DNA of 64,000 nt. Source: Isoperla grammatica. Its lineage: Eukaryota; Arthropoda; Insecta; Plecoptera; Perlodidae. The notes under the pieces are model-generated. The model saw nothing but the letters and a program-made list of their open reading frames with translations, did no database searches and was not told the origin of the DNA. The position numbers and the translations under genes are program-made. Numbering within the stretch: position 1 is the first letter of the stretch; each line of letters starts with the position of its first letter. Shown in pieces: positions 54,521 to 64,000 of this stretch. Location: assembly GCA_945910005.1 (NCBI GenBank), contig OX246745.1, positions 37,560,482 through 37,624,481 of the forward strand, given 5' to 3'.

Positions 54521-56592
54521 ATGACCAAGCTAACATTCCTCGGACACATTCTATCAACTGACGGAATCAACCCAGACACCAAGAAAGTGGAAGCGATCTG
54601 CAAAGCACGAGCGCCAAAAGACATATCCGAGCTCCGAAGCTTCCTTGGTCTCGTAAACTTCTGTGCCAAATTCATTCCGCACATGGCTACGACCACTGAG
54701 CCGCTCAGAAACCTCACGAAGAAAGATTCAACCTGGAACTGGGGCATAGAGCAACAACAAGCATTCACACAGCTGAAACAAGACTTATCCTCAAGCAGCA
54801 CTCTCGCATACTACGATCAGAAACGTCCAACCCGCCTAGTCGTAGATGCAAGTCCTTATGCAGTTGGAGCGGTACTTCTACAACAGCAAGACGACAAGAC
54901 CTTCAAACCCATTAGTTTTGCTAGCCGCTCTCTCACAGACGTACAAAAACGGTACTCGCAAACGGAACGAGAAGCCTATGCGGTGGTATGGAGCTGCGAA
55001 CACTATCATCAATATCTATACGGTATTCCCTTTGAACTAGAGACTGACCACAAACCTCTCGAGGTACTATATGGTACGTACTCAAAACCGTCAGCTCGCA
55101 TCGAACGCTGGATGCTTAGAATGCAACAATACAACGTCAAAATCGTATACAGACCAGGAACAGGAAATATTGCTGATCCGTTATCACGTCTCGTCAACGC
55201 AGACAAACCACTGGAAGGAAACACACAAGAAAACGTGGCTGAAGAATACATACGATTTATCAGTGAAACTTCAGTACCCAGAACACTAACTCTCAAACAA
55301 ATTGCTGAGGCAACAAGTTCAGACAAAACACTTCAAACAGTGAAGAACGCAATCTCAACCGACGATTGGAGCAAATGCCCTCCAGAATACAACAAGACAG
55401 AAATCTCGCTATACCATGATGTACTTCTCCGTGGCAACAGAATCATCATTCCAACGGCTCTCAGAAAAGACGTTCTACTCCTAGCCCACCATGGACACCA
55501 AGGCATCATCAAGACGAAGCAACGACTGAGAGACAAAGTTTGGTGGCCCAAACTCGACCAAGAGGTAACAGAACATGTTAAGAATTGCATGCCCTGTCAG
55601 CTTGTTAGTCCTCTTCCCCACCCAGAACCGATCAATCCTACGAAACTCCCTCAACGCCCATGGCAGAAACTAGCAATTGATCTCTGCGGCCCCTTTCCAA
55701 CAGGCGAAACTATTGCAATTGTGGTAGACTACTACTCGCGTTGGCCAGAAGCCAAGATATTCAAATCCACACCTTCAAGTCACATGATCATTAAATGGCT
55801 GGAAGAGTTATTCGCAAGGTTTGGGTATCCCGACGAAATCCTAAGTGACAATGGTCCTCAATTTATTTCCCAAGAATACAAATCCTTTCTCCACCAAATA
55901 GATGTGAGCTATCACCACGTCACACCTTATTGGCCGCAAGCGAACGGCCAAGTTGAAAGAATAAATCGTACATTTCTCAAAATGTTCAAAACAACTATCG
56001 CAGAAGGAAACGACTGGAGACAGCAAATTCCATACATACTAATGACATACCGAACATCACAACACACAACAACAGGAGTAACACCTGCCTAACTGCTGTT
56101 GCTGGAAGGAAAATCAGATGCTCAATCCCTGAAATAACGGCAGACTCCCAACCCCCACAAGACGCCAGCGCAAGACAACGAGACGAAGACCAAAAACAAA
56201 AATCTAAGACATACGCCGACAAAACTCGACACACTAGCAAACGCGTCCTCCATCCCGGAGACACGGTAATCGTAACGCAAGACAAGAAAAATAAACTGTC
56301 CACCCGATACAATCAAAACATACACAAAATCAAAGAAGTCAATGGCAACCAAGTCATTCTAATTGACCCGCAAGGAAAAGAAGTGTGCCGAAACTCATCA
56401 TTCGTGAAACAAGTAAGTCAATCTCCATCTCCAGATAGGCCTACCCCAATGACAACAAGGCCTACACAACATGAATCATCGAACTCAAGTCCAACATCAG
56501 CAAACCCGACCATCACGACTTCACAAGAACGACCCAAAAGAAACCTCAAAACCCCGACAAGATTCAAAGACTATGAACTGTTCACCAAGTAA
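54521..56592 (+). pseudogene. Ty3 RNase H-integrase and C-terminal tail
   Basis: LTFLGHILSTDGINPD leads into RNase H (VVDASPYAVGAVL, ERYSQTEREAYAVV-like stretch, ELETDHKPL). A zinc HHCC module follows (AHHGHQGIIKTKQRL, NCMPCQ), then the integrase core with IDLCGPFP, ILSDNGPQF and QANGQVERINR (DDE). TAA at 56090-56092 stands where a codon is expected before the C-terminal region. A further one-base shift near 56105 leads to the frame 56110-56592, which has HPGDTVIVTQDKK and ends KDYELFTK. Confidence 0.88.
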
Positions 56593-56765
56593 AACAAAAA
56601 AAAAAGAAAGTGAAAGTGAAAGTTTTCTCTTAAGTAAAAGTGCACTAATCATTATAAACACCTAAATTTCTTAAGCCAACTTATCTCATCTTAAATGTGT
56701 CTCTGATTCTGTATTTTAATATGTTATCCTCAAAATCAATACCTCACATTTCTATCTATATTGAT

Positions 56766-56774
56766 AAGAAGGGA
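56766..56774 (+). other. Ty3 polypurine tract
   Basis: AAGAAGGGA directly precedes the 3' LTR. Confidence 0.65.
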
Positions 56775-56987
56775 TGTAGTGTATAACTTAGCACAACAAC
56801 AACCACAGCCTTAAACTTGTAACAGTTGGTTAACATGCATAACATAACAGGCAGCGCCCAGCCGGAAGCGGCATCTGTTGGAACCACCGGCTGTAAGTGT
56901 CAAGACAATAAAAGTGATCTTCAATCAATCAGCATCAGTTTCTCTTTACATATATTCCTCATCCTTGAAAGATAACAAGATACTACA
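56775..56987 (+). repeat. Ty3 3' LTR
   Basis: 213 bp, one difference from the 5' copy, followed by the GGTAT target duplication. Confidence 0.93.
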
Positions 56988-56988
56988 G

Positions 56989-57072
56989 GTATGTGTGCTA
57001 TGATTTTTCTCATCTACCGGTACAAATGAGCTATTTTGTACCGGTAGCTGAGAAAAATCATAGCACACATAC
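56989..57072. repeat. 84-bp palindrome at the centre of the foldback element
   Basis: GTATGTGTGCTATGATTTTT, CTCA(T/G)CTACCGGTACAAA, then a short loop, then the complementary arm. It begins within the Ty3 target duplication, so Ty3 entered at the base of this hairpin. Confidence 0.8.
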
Positions 57073-57349
57073 TATTTAAGATAACGATCTTAAACTTCTT
57101 CACCTGATAGAACAAAGTATGTACATAAACTACAATAAAAGTTGTATATCAAAAATGTGTTTTTCTGGGCAAAGTAATGTTTTTAATGAAGCGGCGTACA
57201 TCTAGCAATATCTACGGTACCGGTACAATCAAAATTACGAAAAAAAAAATTTTGTAACTTTTAGTAGTCCTGGTTTTAATATCAAAGCTTAACTTGGGTA
57301 CGTTGTACATATTTTAGAAAACTGAAAAACCGTGCCCGCACAGCCTTAA

Positions 57350-57852
57350 ATCCTTAATACTGTTTTATCCTGGAACTTTCTTATTATAATGTATATACTT
57401 ATTGAAACATAACGTACACATGCATTTTGCTATCGACCTTTTGTCTAGGTACTATTTTTTTCTTAAATAAGATATTTTTATATTACTTGGCAAGTAGATA
57501 AATATATAAGAAGTTACACACTCCGTTGAAAAATAAGAAGGTTAGTTGGCATTCTGCAAGAGTTTTATGAAAATGCATAAATTGATTTTTTTTTGGTCGT
57601 TTTAGGCTTAAATAAGCATAAATTATAGAAATTGGCTGATTTCAGTCTATCTACAACAGACTTCCAGTTTTGTGATGAAATTTGATTACGGCTGGGATTC
57701 GTGAGGGTTTCAACCAAAATGCACAAATCGTTGTTTATGAGCGTTTCAGGCTCCAATGAGCACAATTTGTCCATTTCGTCACATTTCGATAACTACTTAA
57801 GAAGTTACATTTTGCACGCCTTGTAAACTATTGAAGTATTTGGGCCTAAATA
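57350..57852. other. AT-rich non-coding DNA
   Basis: No gene seen. 57850 onward is the LINE fragment, which is 5'-truncated or diverged in this stretch. Confidence 0.4.
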
Positions 57853-58413
57853 TTGATAAACTATTGTCCTACACTGTACACAGATCACATAGATAAAATA
57901 ACAAACAAATGCATTAAAAGAACATATATACTGCGAAAACTGAGACAATTCCTAAATCAAACTGAATGTACACATTTCTACACGACCTGTATAAGACCAA
58001 TCCTCGAATACTGTCCGGCTATAATAAGCTCGGTGACTAAGTATAATTTAAACAAATTGGAGCTAGCTCAAAACCGTGCCTTGCACATATTCAAGGGTGG
58101 TCTCAAACTATCAGAAGTTCGTAAACGATATTCAATACCTACAATGCACTCACGCCTCGAATTTCTTACAATAATTAGAGCACTTGACATGATCAACGCC
58201 ACTCCTGACAATAGATACCCAGCATTACACACCTATTCAAACGGCAAATTTAACTTGCGCTCTCGCACCAATAATAGTCTTTTTGTACCTAGAGTAAACA
58301 AAGAAAAAGCTGAAAAACGGTCCCTAAAATATAGGCTACCAACCATCTGGAATAAATTACCAGCAACACTTAGATCCGAAAAAAGGAAAGCTATTTTTAA
58401 GAAGGATGTGTAA
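57853..58413 (+). pseudogene. LINE ORF2 C-terminal fragment
   Basis: The 186-codon open stretch starts in DHIDKITNKCIKRTYILRKL and shows IRPILEYCPAIIS, LELAQNRALHIF, YRLPTIWNKLPATLR and ends KAIFKKDV. This is the C-terminal region after the RT thumb in CR1/L2/Rex-group LINEs. The RT core is absent, so it is a 5'-truncated insertion. Its 3' UTR probably runs to the (ATT)n tract near 58680-58740. Confidence 0.75.
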
Positions 58414-58749
58414 TACATGACGTACAAGTTTTGAAATATGTGATACGTGTGCATTTTCTAATATAGTAATAACTAGACCTTAGTTCATAATTCATAATTT
58501 TGACATACCGTACCTGCAATCAAATATTCTTAAGGCCGAATGTACGTCTATCAGACAAGTATCATAATAGATTATCCATTCCTTATCTGGTCTTATAAAG
58601 TTTATTTTATGTTTTAGATTAGTTACCATTAGGGCCTAATACATTACATATTATTACTTTATTATGTTTTTTTGCTATTATTATAATAATAATAATAATT
58701 TTTATAATTATTATTATTATTTGTATTATTATTATTGTATAGTATATGG
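58414..58749 (+). repeat. LINE 3' UTR and (ATT)n microsatellite
   Basis: AT-rich sequence ending in TAATAATAATAATT, then ATTATTATTATT (58678-58740), directly followed by the satellite array. Confidence 0.5.
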
Positions 58750-61700
58750 TCTAGATGTGTTGATGTAATGGCATAGACTCCACTCCAGTGGCCACACACA
58801 CACACCACCCCGTACACTTGGCGCCCCAACAAGTAGACTTGACTCTTCGGGGCCGCGTTGCTGCACGTCGTCACACGGTAGGTAGGTCTAGATGTGTTGA
58901 TGTAATGGCATAGACTCCACTCCAGTGGCCACACACACACACACACACACCACCCCGTACACTTGGCGCCCCAACAAGTAGACTTGACTCTTAGGGGCCG
59001 CGTTGCTGCACGTCGTCACACGGTAGGTAGGTCTAGATGTGTTGATGTAATGGCATAGACTCCACTCCAGTGGCCACACACACACACACACCACCCCGTA
59101 CACTTGGCGCCCCAACAAGTAGACTTGACTCTTCGGGGCCGCGTTGCTGCACGTCGTCACACGGTAGGTAGGTCTAGATGTGTTGATGTAATGGCATAGA
59201 CTCCACTCCAGTGGCCACACACACACACACACACACACCACCCCGTACACTTGGCGCCCCAACAAGTAGACTTGACTCTTAGGGGCCGCGTTGCTGCACG
59301 TCGTCACACGGTAGGTAGGTCTAGATGTGTTGATGTAATGGCATAGACTCCACTCCAGTGGCCACACACACACACACACCATCCCGTACACTTGGCGCCC
59401 CAACAAGTAGACTTGACTCTTCGGGGCCGCGTTGCTGCACGTCGTCACACGGTAGGTAGGTCTAGATGTGTTGATGTAATGGCATAGACTCCACTCCAGT
59501 GGCCACACACACACACACCACCCCGTACACTTGGCGCCCCAACAAGTAGACTTGACTCTTCGGGGCCGCGTTGCTGCACGTCGTCACACGGTAGGTAGGT
59601 CTAGATGTGTTGATGTAATGGCATAGACTCCACTCCAGTGGCCACACACACACACACCACCCCGTACACTTGGCGCCCCAACAAGTAGACTTGACTCTTG
59701 GGGGCCGCGTTGCTGCACGTCGTCACACGGTAGGTAGGTCTAGATGTGTTGATGTAATGGCATAGACTCCACTCCAGTGGCCACACACACACACACACAC
59801 ACCACCCCGTACACTTGGCGCCCCAACAAGTAGACTTGACTCTTCGGGGCCGCGTTGCTGCACGTCGTCACACGGTAGGTAGGTCTAGATGTGTTGATGT
59901 AATGGCATAGACTTCACTCCAGTGGCCACACACACACACACCACCCCGTACACTTGGCGCCCCAACAAGTAGACTTGACTCTTCGGGGCCGCGTTGCTGC
60001 ACGTCGTCACACGGTAGGTAGGTCTAGATGTGTTGATGTAATGGCATAGACTCCACTCCAGTGGCCACACACACACACACCACCCCGTACACTTGGCGCC
60101 CCAACAAGTAGACTTGACTCTTAGGGGCCGCGTTGCTGCACGTCGTCACACGGTAGGTAGGTCTAGATGTGTTGATGTAATGGCATAGACTCCACTCCAG
60201 TGGCCACACACACACACACCACCCCGTACACTTGGCGCCCCAACAAGTAGACTTGACTCTTGGGGGCCGCGTTGCTGCACGTCGTCACACGGTAGGTAGG
60301 TCTAGATGTGTTGATGTAATGGCATAGACTCCACTCCAGTGGCCACACACACACACACACCACCCCGTACACTTGGCGCCCCAACAAGTAGACTTGACTC
60401 TTAGGGGCCGCGTTGCTGCACGTCGTCACACGGTAGGTAGGTCTAGATGTGTTGATGTAATGGCATAGACTCCACTCCAGTGGCCACACACACACACACC
60501 ACCCCGTACACTTGGCGCCCCAACAAGTAGACTTGACTCTTCGGGGCCGCGTTGCTGCACGTCGTCACACTCACATGGTAGGTAGGTCTAGATGTGTTGA
60601 TGTAATGGCATAGACTCCACTCCAGTGGCCACACACACACACACACACCACCCCGTACACTTGGCGCCCCAACAAGTAGACTTGACTCTTCGGGGCCGCG
60701 TTGCTGCACGTCGTCACACGGTAGGTAGGTCTAGATGTGTTGATGTAATGGCATAGACTCCACTCCAGTGGCCACACACACACACACCACCCCGTACACT
60801 TGGCGCCCCAACAAGTAGACTTGACTCTTAGGGGCCGCGTTGCTGCACGTCGTCACACGGTAGGTAGGTCTAGATGTGTTGATGTAATGGCATAGACTCC
60901 ACTCCAGTGGCCACACACACACACACCACCCCGTACACTTGGCGCCCCAACAAGTAGACTTGACTCTTGGGGGCCGCGTTGCTGCACGTCGTCACACGGT
61001 AGGTAGGTCTAGATGTGTTGATGTAATGGCATAGACTCCACTCCAGTGGCCACACACACACACACACCACCCCGTACACTTGGCGCCCCAACAAGTAGAC
61101 TTGACTCTTGGGGGCCGCGTTGCTGCACGTCGTCACACGGTAGGTAGGTCTAGATGTGTTGATGTAATGGCATAGACTCCACTCCAGTGGCCACACACAC
61201 ACACACCACCCCGTACACTTGGCGCCCCAACAAGTAGACTTGACTCTTGGGGGCCGCGTTGCTGCACGTCGTCACACGGTAGGTAGGTCTAGATGTGTTG
61301 ATGTAATGGCATAGACTCCACTCCAGTGGCCACACACACACACACACCACCCCGTACACTTGGCGCCCCAACAAGTAGACTTGACTCTTGGGGGCCGCGT
61401 TGCTGCACGTCGTCACACGGTAGGTAGGTCTAGATGTGTTGATGTAATGGCATAGACTCCACTCCAGTGGCCACACACACACACACACCACCCCGTACAC
61501 TTGGCGCCCCAACAAGTAGACTTGACTCTTGGGGGACGCGTTGCTGCACGTCGTCACACGGTAGGTAGGTCTAGATGTGTTGATGTAATGGCATAGACTC
61601 CACTCCAGTGGCCACACACACACACACCACCCCGTACACTTGGCGCCCCAACAAGTAGACTTGACTCTTGGGGGCCGCGTTGCTGCACGTCGTCACACGG

Positions 61701-64000
61701 TAGGTAGGTCTAGATGTGTTGATGTAATGGCATAGACTCCACTCCAGTGGCCACACACACACACACCACCCCGTACACTTGGCGCCCCAACAAGTAGACT
61801 TGACTCTTCGGGGCCGCGTTGCTGCACGTCGTCACACGGTAGGTAGGTCTAGATGTGTTGATGTAATGGCATAGACTCCACTCCAGTGGCCACACACACA
61901 CACACACCACCCCGTACACTTGGCGCCCCAACAAGTAGACTTGACTCTTGGGGGCCGCGTTGCTGCACGTCGTCACACGGTAGGTAGGTCTAGATGTGTT
62001 GATGTAATGGCATAGACTCCACTCCAGTGGCCACACACACACACACACACCACCCCGTACACTTGGCGCCCCAACAAGTAGACTTGACTCTTCGGGGCCG
62101 CGTTGCTGCACGTCGTCACACGGTAGGTAGGTCTAGATGTGTTGATGTAATGGCATCCACTCCACTCCAGTGGCCACACACACACACACACACCACCCCG
62201 TACACTTGGCGCCCCAACAAGTAGACTTGACTCTTGGGGGCCGCGTTGCTGCACGTCGTCACACGGTAGGTAGGTCTAGATGTGTTGATGTAATGGCATA
62301 GACTCCACTCCAGTGGCCACACACACACACACACACCACCCCGTACACTTGGCGCCCCAACAAGTAGACTTGACTCTTCGGGGCCGCGTTGCTGCACGTC
62401 GTCACACGGTAGGTAGGTCTAGATGTGTTGATGTAATGGCATAGACTCCACTCCAGTGGCCACACACACACACACACACACACCACCCCGTACACTTGGC
62501 GCCCCAACAAGTAGACTTGACTCTTCGGGGCCGCGTTGCTGCACGTCGTCACACGGTAGGTAGGTCTAGATGTGTTGATGTAATGGCATAGACTCCACTC
62601 CAGTGGCCACACACACACACACCACCCCGTACACTTGGCGCCCCAACAAGTAGACTTGACTCTTAGGGGCCGCGTTGCTGCACGTCGTCACACGGTAGGT
62701 AGGTCTAGATGTGTTGATGTAATGGCATAGACTCCACTCCAGTGGCCACACACACACACACCACCCCGTACACTTGGCGCCCCAACAAGTAGACTTGACT
62801 CTTGGGGGCCGCGTTGCTGCACGTCGTCACACGGTAGGTAGGTCTAGATGTGTTGATGTAATGGCATAGACTCCACTCCAGTGGCCACACACACACACAC
62901 ACCACCCCGTACACTTGGCGCCCCAACAAGTAGACTTGACTCTTGGGGGCCGCGTTGCTGCACGTCGTCACACGGTAGGTAGGTCTAGATGTGTTGATGT
63001 AATGGCATAGACTCCACTCCAGTGGCCACACACACACACACCACCCCGTACACTTGGCGCCCCAACAAGTAGACTTGACTCTTGGGGGCCGCGTTGCTGC
63101 ACGTCGTCACACGGTAGGTAGGTCTAGATGTGTTGATGTAATGGCATAGACTCCACTCCAGTGGCCACACACACACACACACCACCCCGTACACTTGGCG
63201 CCCCAACAAGTAGACTTGACTCTTGGGGGCCGCGTTGCTGCACGTCGTCACACGGTAGGTAGGTCTAGATGTGTTGATGTAATGGCATAGACTCCACTCC
63301 AGTGGCCACACACACACACACACCACCCCGTACACTTGGCGCCCCAACAAGTAGACTTGACTCTTGGGGGACGCGTTGCTGCACGTCGTCACACGGTAGG
63401 TAGGTCTAGATGTGTTGATGTAATGGCATAGACTCCACTCCAGTGGCCACACACACACACACCACCCCGTACACTTGGCGCCCCAACAAGTAGACTTGAC
63501 TCTTGGGGGCCGCGTTGCTGCACGTCGTCACACGGTAGGTAGGTCTAGATGTGTTGATGTAATGGCATAGACTCCACACCAGTGGCCACACACACACACA
63601 CACCACCCCGTACACTTGGCGCCCCAACAAGTAGACTTGACTCTTCGGGGCCGCGTTGCTGCACGTCGTCACACGGTAGGTAGGTCTAGATGTGTTGATG
63701 TAATGGCATAGACTCCACTCCAGTGGCCACACACACACACACACACACACCACCCCGTACACTTGGCGCCCCAACAAGTAGACTTGACTCTTAGGGGCCG
63801 CGTTGCTGCACGTCGTCACACGGTAGGTAGGTCTAGATGTGTTGATGTAATGGCATAGACTCCACTCCAGTGGCCACACACACACACACACACACACCAC
63901 CCCGTACACTTGGCGCCCCAACAAGTAGACTTGACTCTTGGGGGCCGCGTTGCTGCACGTCGTCACACGGTAGGTAGGTCTAGATGTGTTGATGTAATGG
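58750..64000 (+). repeat. Satellite array, ~140-bp monomer, about 37 copies
   Basis: The monomer reads TCTAGATGTGTTGATGTAAT, GGCATAGACTCCACTCCAGT, GGC(CA)n, CACCCCGTACACTTGGCGCC, CCAACAAGTAGACTTGACTC, TT(C/A/G)GGGGCCGCGTTGC, TGCACGTCGTCACACGGTAG, GTAGG. Length varies from about 137 to 151 bp, mostly through (CA)n. Monomers are nearly identical apart from the C/A/G site and rare single changes. The array runs off the window. Minus-strand open frames here are by-products of the repeat. Confidence 0.97.

Larger units (their letters stand above)
52274..56987 (+). mobile_element. Ty3-type LTR retrotransposon
   Basis: LTRs of 213 bp (52274-52486, 56775-56987) begin TGTAGTGTAT and end GATACTACA, differ at one base, and are flanked by GGTAT (52269-52273, 56988-56992). 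A primer site (TGGCGACGAGAATCGG) and a polypurine tract (AAGAAGGGA) are in place. The order gag, protease, RT, RNase H, integrase is that of Ty3/gypsy elements. There is no envelope gene. Two stops and three frameshifts break gag-pol. Confidence 0.95.
51999..57345. mobile_element. TTAA-flanked foldback element, interrupted at its centre by a Ty3 retrotransposon
   Basis: Arms of about 275 bp, 51999-52273 and 57073-57345, are inverted copies. They start G(A/G)CTGTGCGGGCACGG, then TTTTTCAGTTTTCTAAAATA, and run to CTATCAGGTGAAGAAGTTT near the centre. TTAA flanks both ends (51995-51998, 57346-57349), as for Kolobok or piggyBac derivatives. No transposase is present. The Ty3 element lies at the apex. 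Confidence 0.8.

Noticed and set aside
58662..63966. Many minus-strand open frames with repeated MCVWPLEWSLCHYINTS-type peptides
   Set aside because: They are translations of the satellite monomer. Frames start and stop with (CA)n length changes and have no family or start-site support.
58750..64000. CRISPR-like regular repeat pattern
   Set aside because: Repeats are contiguous monomers without unique spacers, in an animal genome. This is satellite DNA.

Overview
The window is animal nuclear DNA. It has spliced genes with GT-AG introns, metazoan gene families (doublecortin-like kinase, C2H2 zinc finger, beta-1,3-glucuronyltransferase), and a very dense, nested transposon load: LINEs, Ty3-type LTR, hAT, PIF/Harbinger, Kolobok, ISL2EU and Mutator-like. 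The word TAGGCCTA recurs throughout the non-coding DNA. A 2A-bearing LINE, Kolobok and ISL2EU together suggest a marine invertebrate, perhaps an echinoderm or hemichordate. The species is inference, not shown.

1-14 kb: one decayed Jockey-like non-LTR retrotransposon. It is split by (a) a 784-bp hAT MITE with a perfect 8-bp target duplication, (b) a 4.1-kb CR1/L2-like LINE whose ORF carries a 2A-like GDIETNPGP motif and a PHD/RING-like finger, and (c) a 5.45-kb LTR element with 831-bp LTRs and no recognisable gag-pol. The LTR element itself holds a PIF/Harbinger element, which holds a LINE tail.

14-28 kb: two more hAT MITEs with 8-bp duplications, then a two-gene ISL2EU-type transposon. Its genes converge: a THAP/DDE transposase (+) and a SWIM-YqaJ nuclease (-). 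A foldback element and a TAA-duplicating MITE lie between them. Downstream are AT-rich DNA, a 356-bp tandem duplication with paired exon-like ORFs, and another Harbinger-type MITE.

28.5-39.7 kb: a doublecortin-like kinase gene on the minus strand, with four coding exons that splice in phase to 531 aa. Its large intron contains a hAT MITE, LINE fragments, a Mutator-like transposase fragment, and an essentially intact CR1 LINE (SGNH-hydrolase ORF1 plus EN-RT ORF2) inserted in a 68-bp tandem array.

39.9-47.8 kb: a five-finger C2H2 exon, the last two exons of a B3GAT-type glucuronyltransferase with an in-frame TAG, then a TTAA-flanked Kolobok transposon of 4.7 kb. The Kolobok has an intact two-exon THAP transposase and a second, convergent ORF resembling the cysteine-rich C-terminal domain of P2X7.

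47.8-64 kb: low-complexity DNA and minisatellites, then a TTAA-flanked foldback element with a Ty3-type retrotransposon in its centre (213-bp LTRs with one difference, broken gag-pol). A LINE 3' fragment follows, and then more than 5.2 kb of a ~140-bp satellite that runs off the window and contains a 1835-bp higher-order duplication.

Apart from DCLK, the zinc-finger exon and the B3GAT remnant, almost everything recognisable is mobile DNA. The best candidate for a poorly described system is the Kolobok with its P2X7-like partner ORF.
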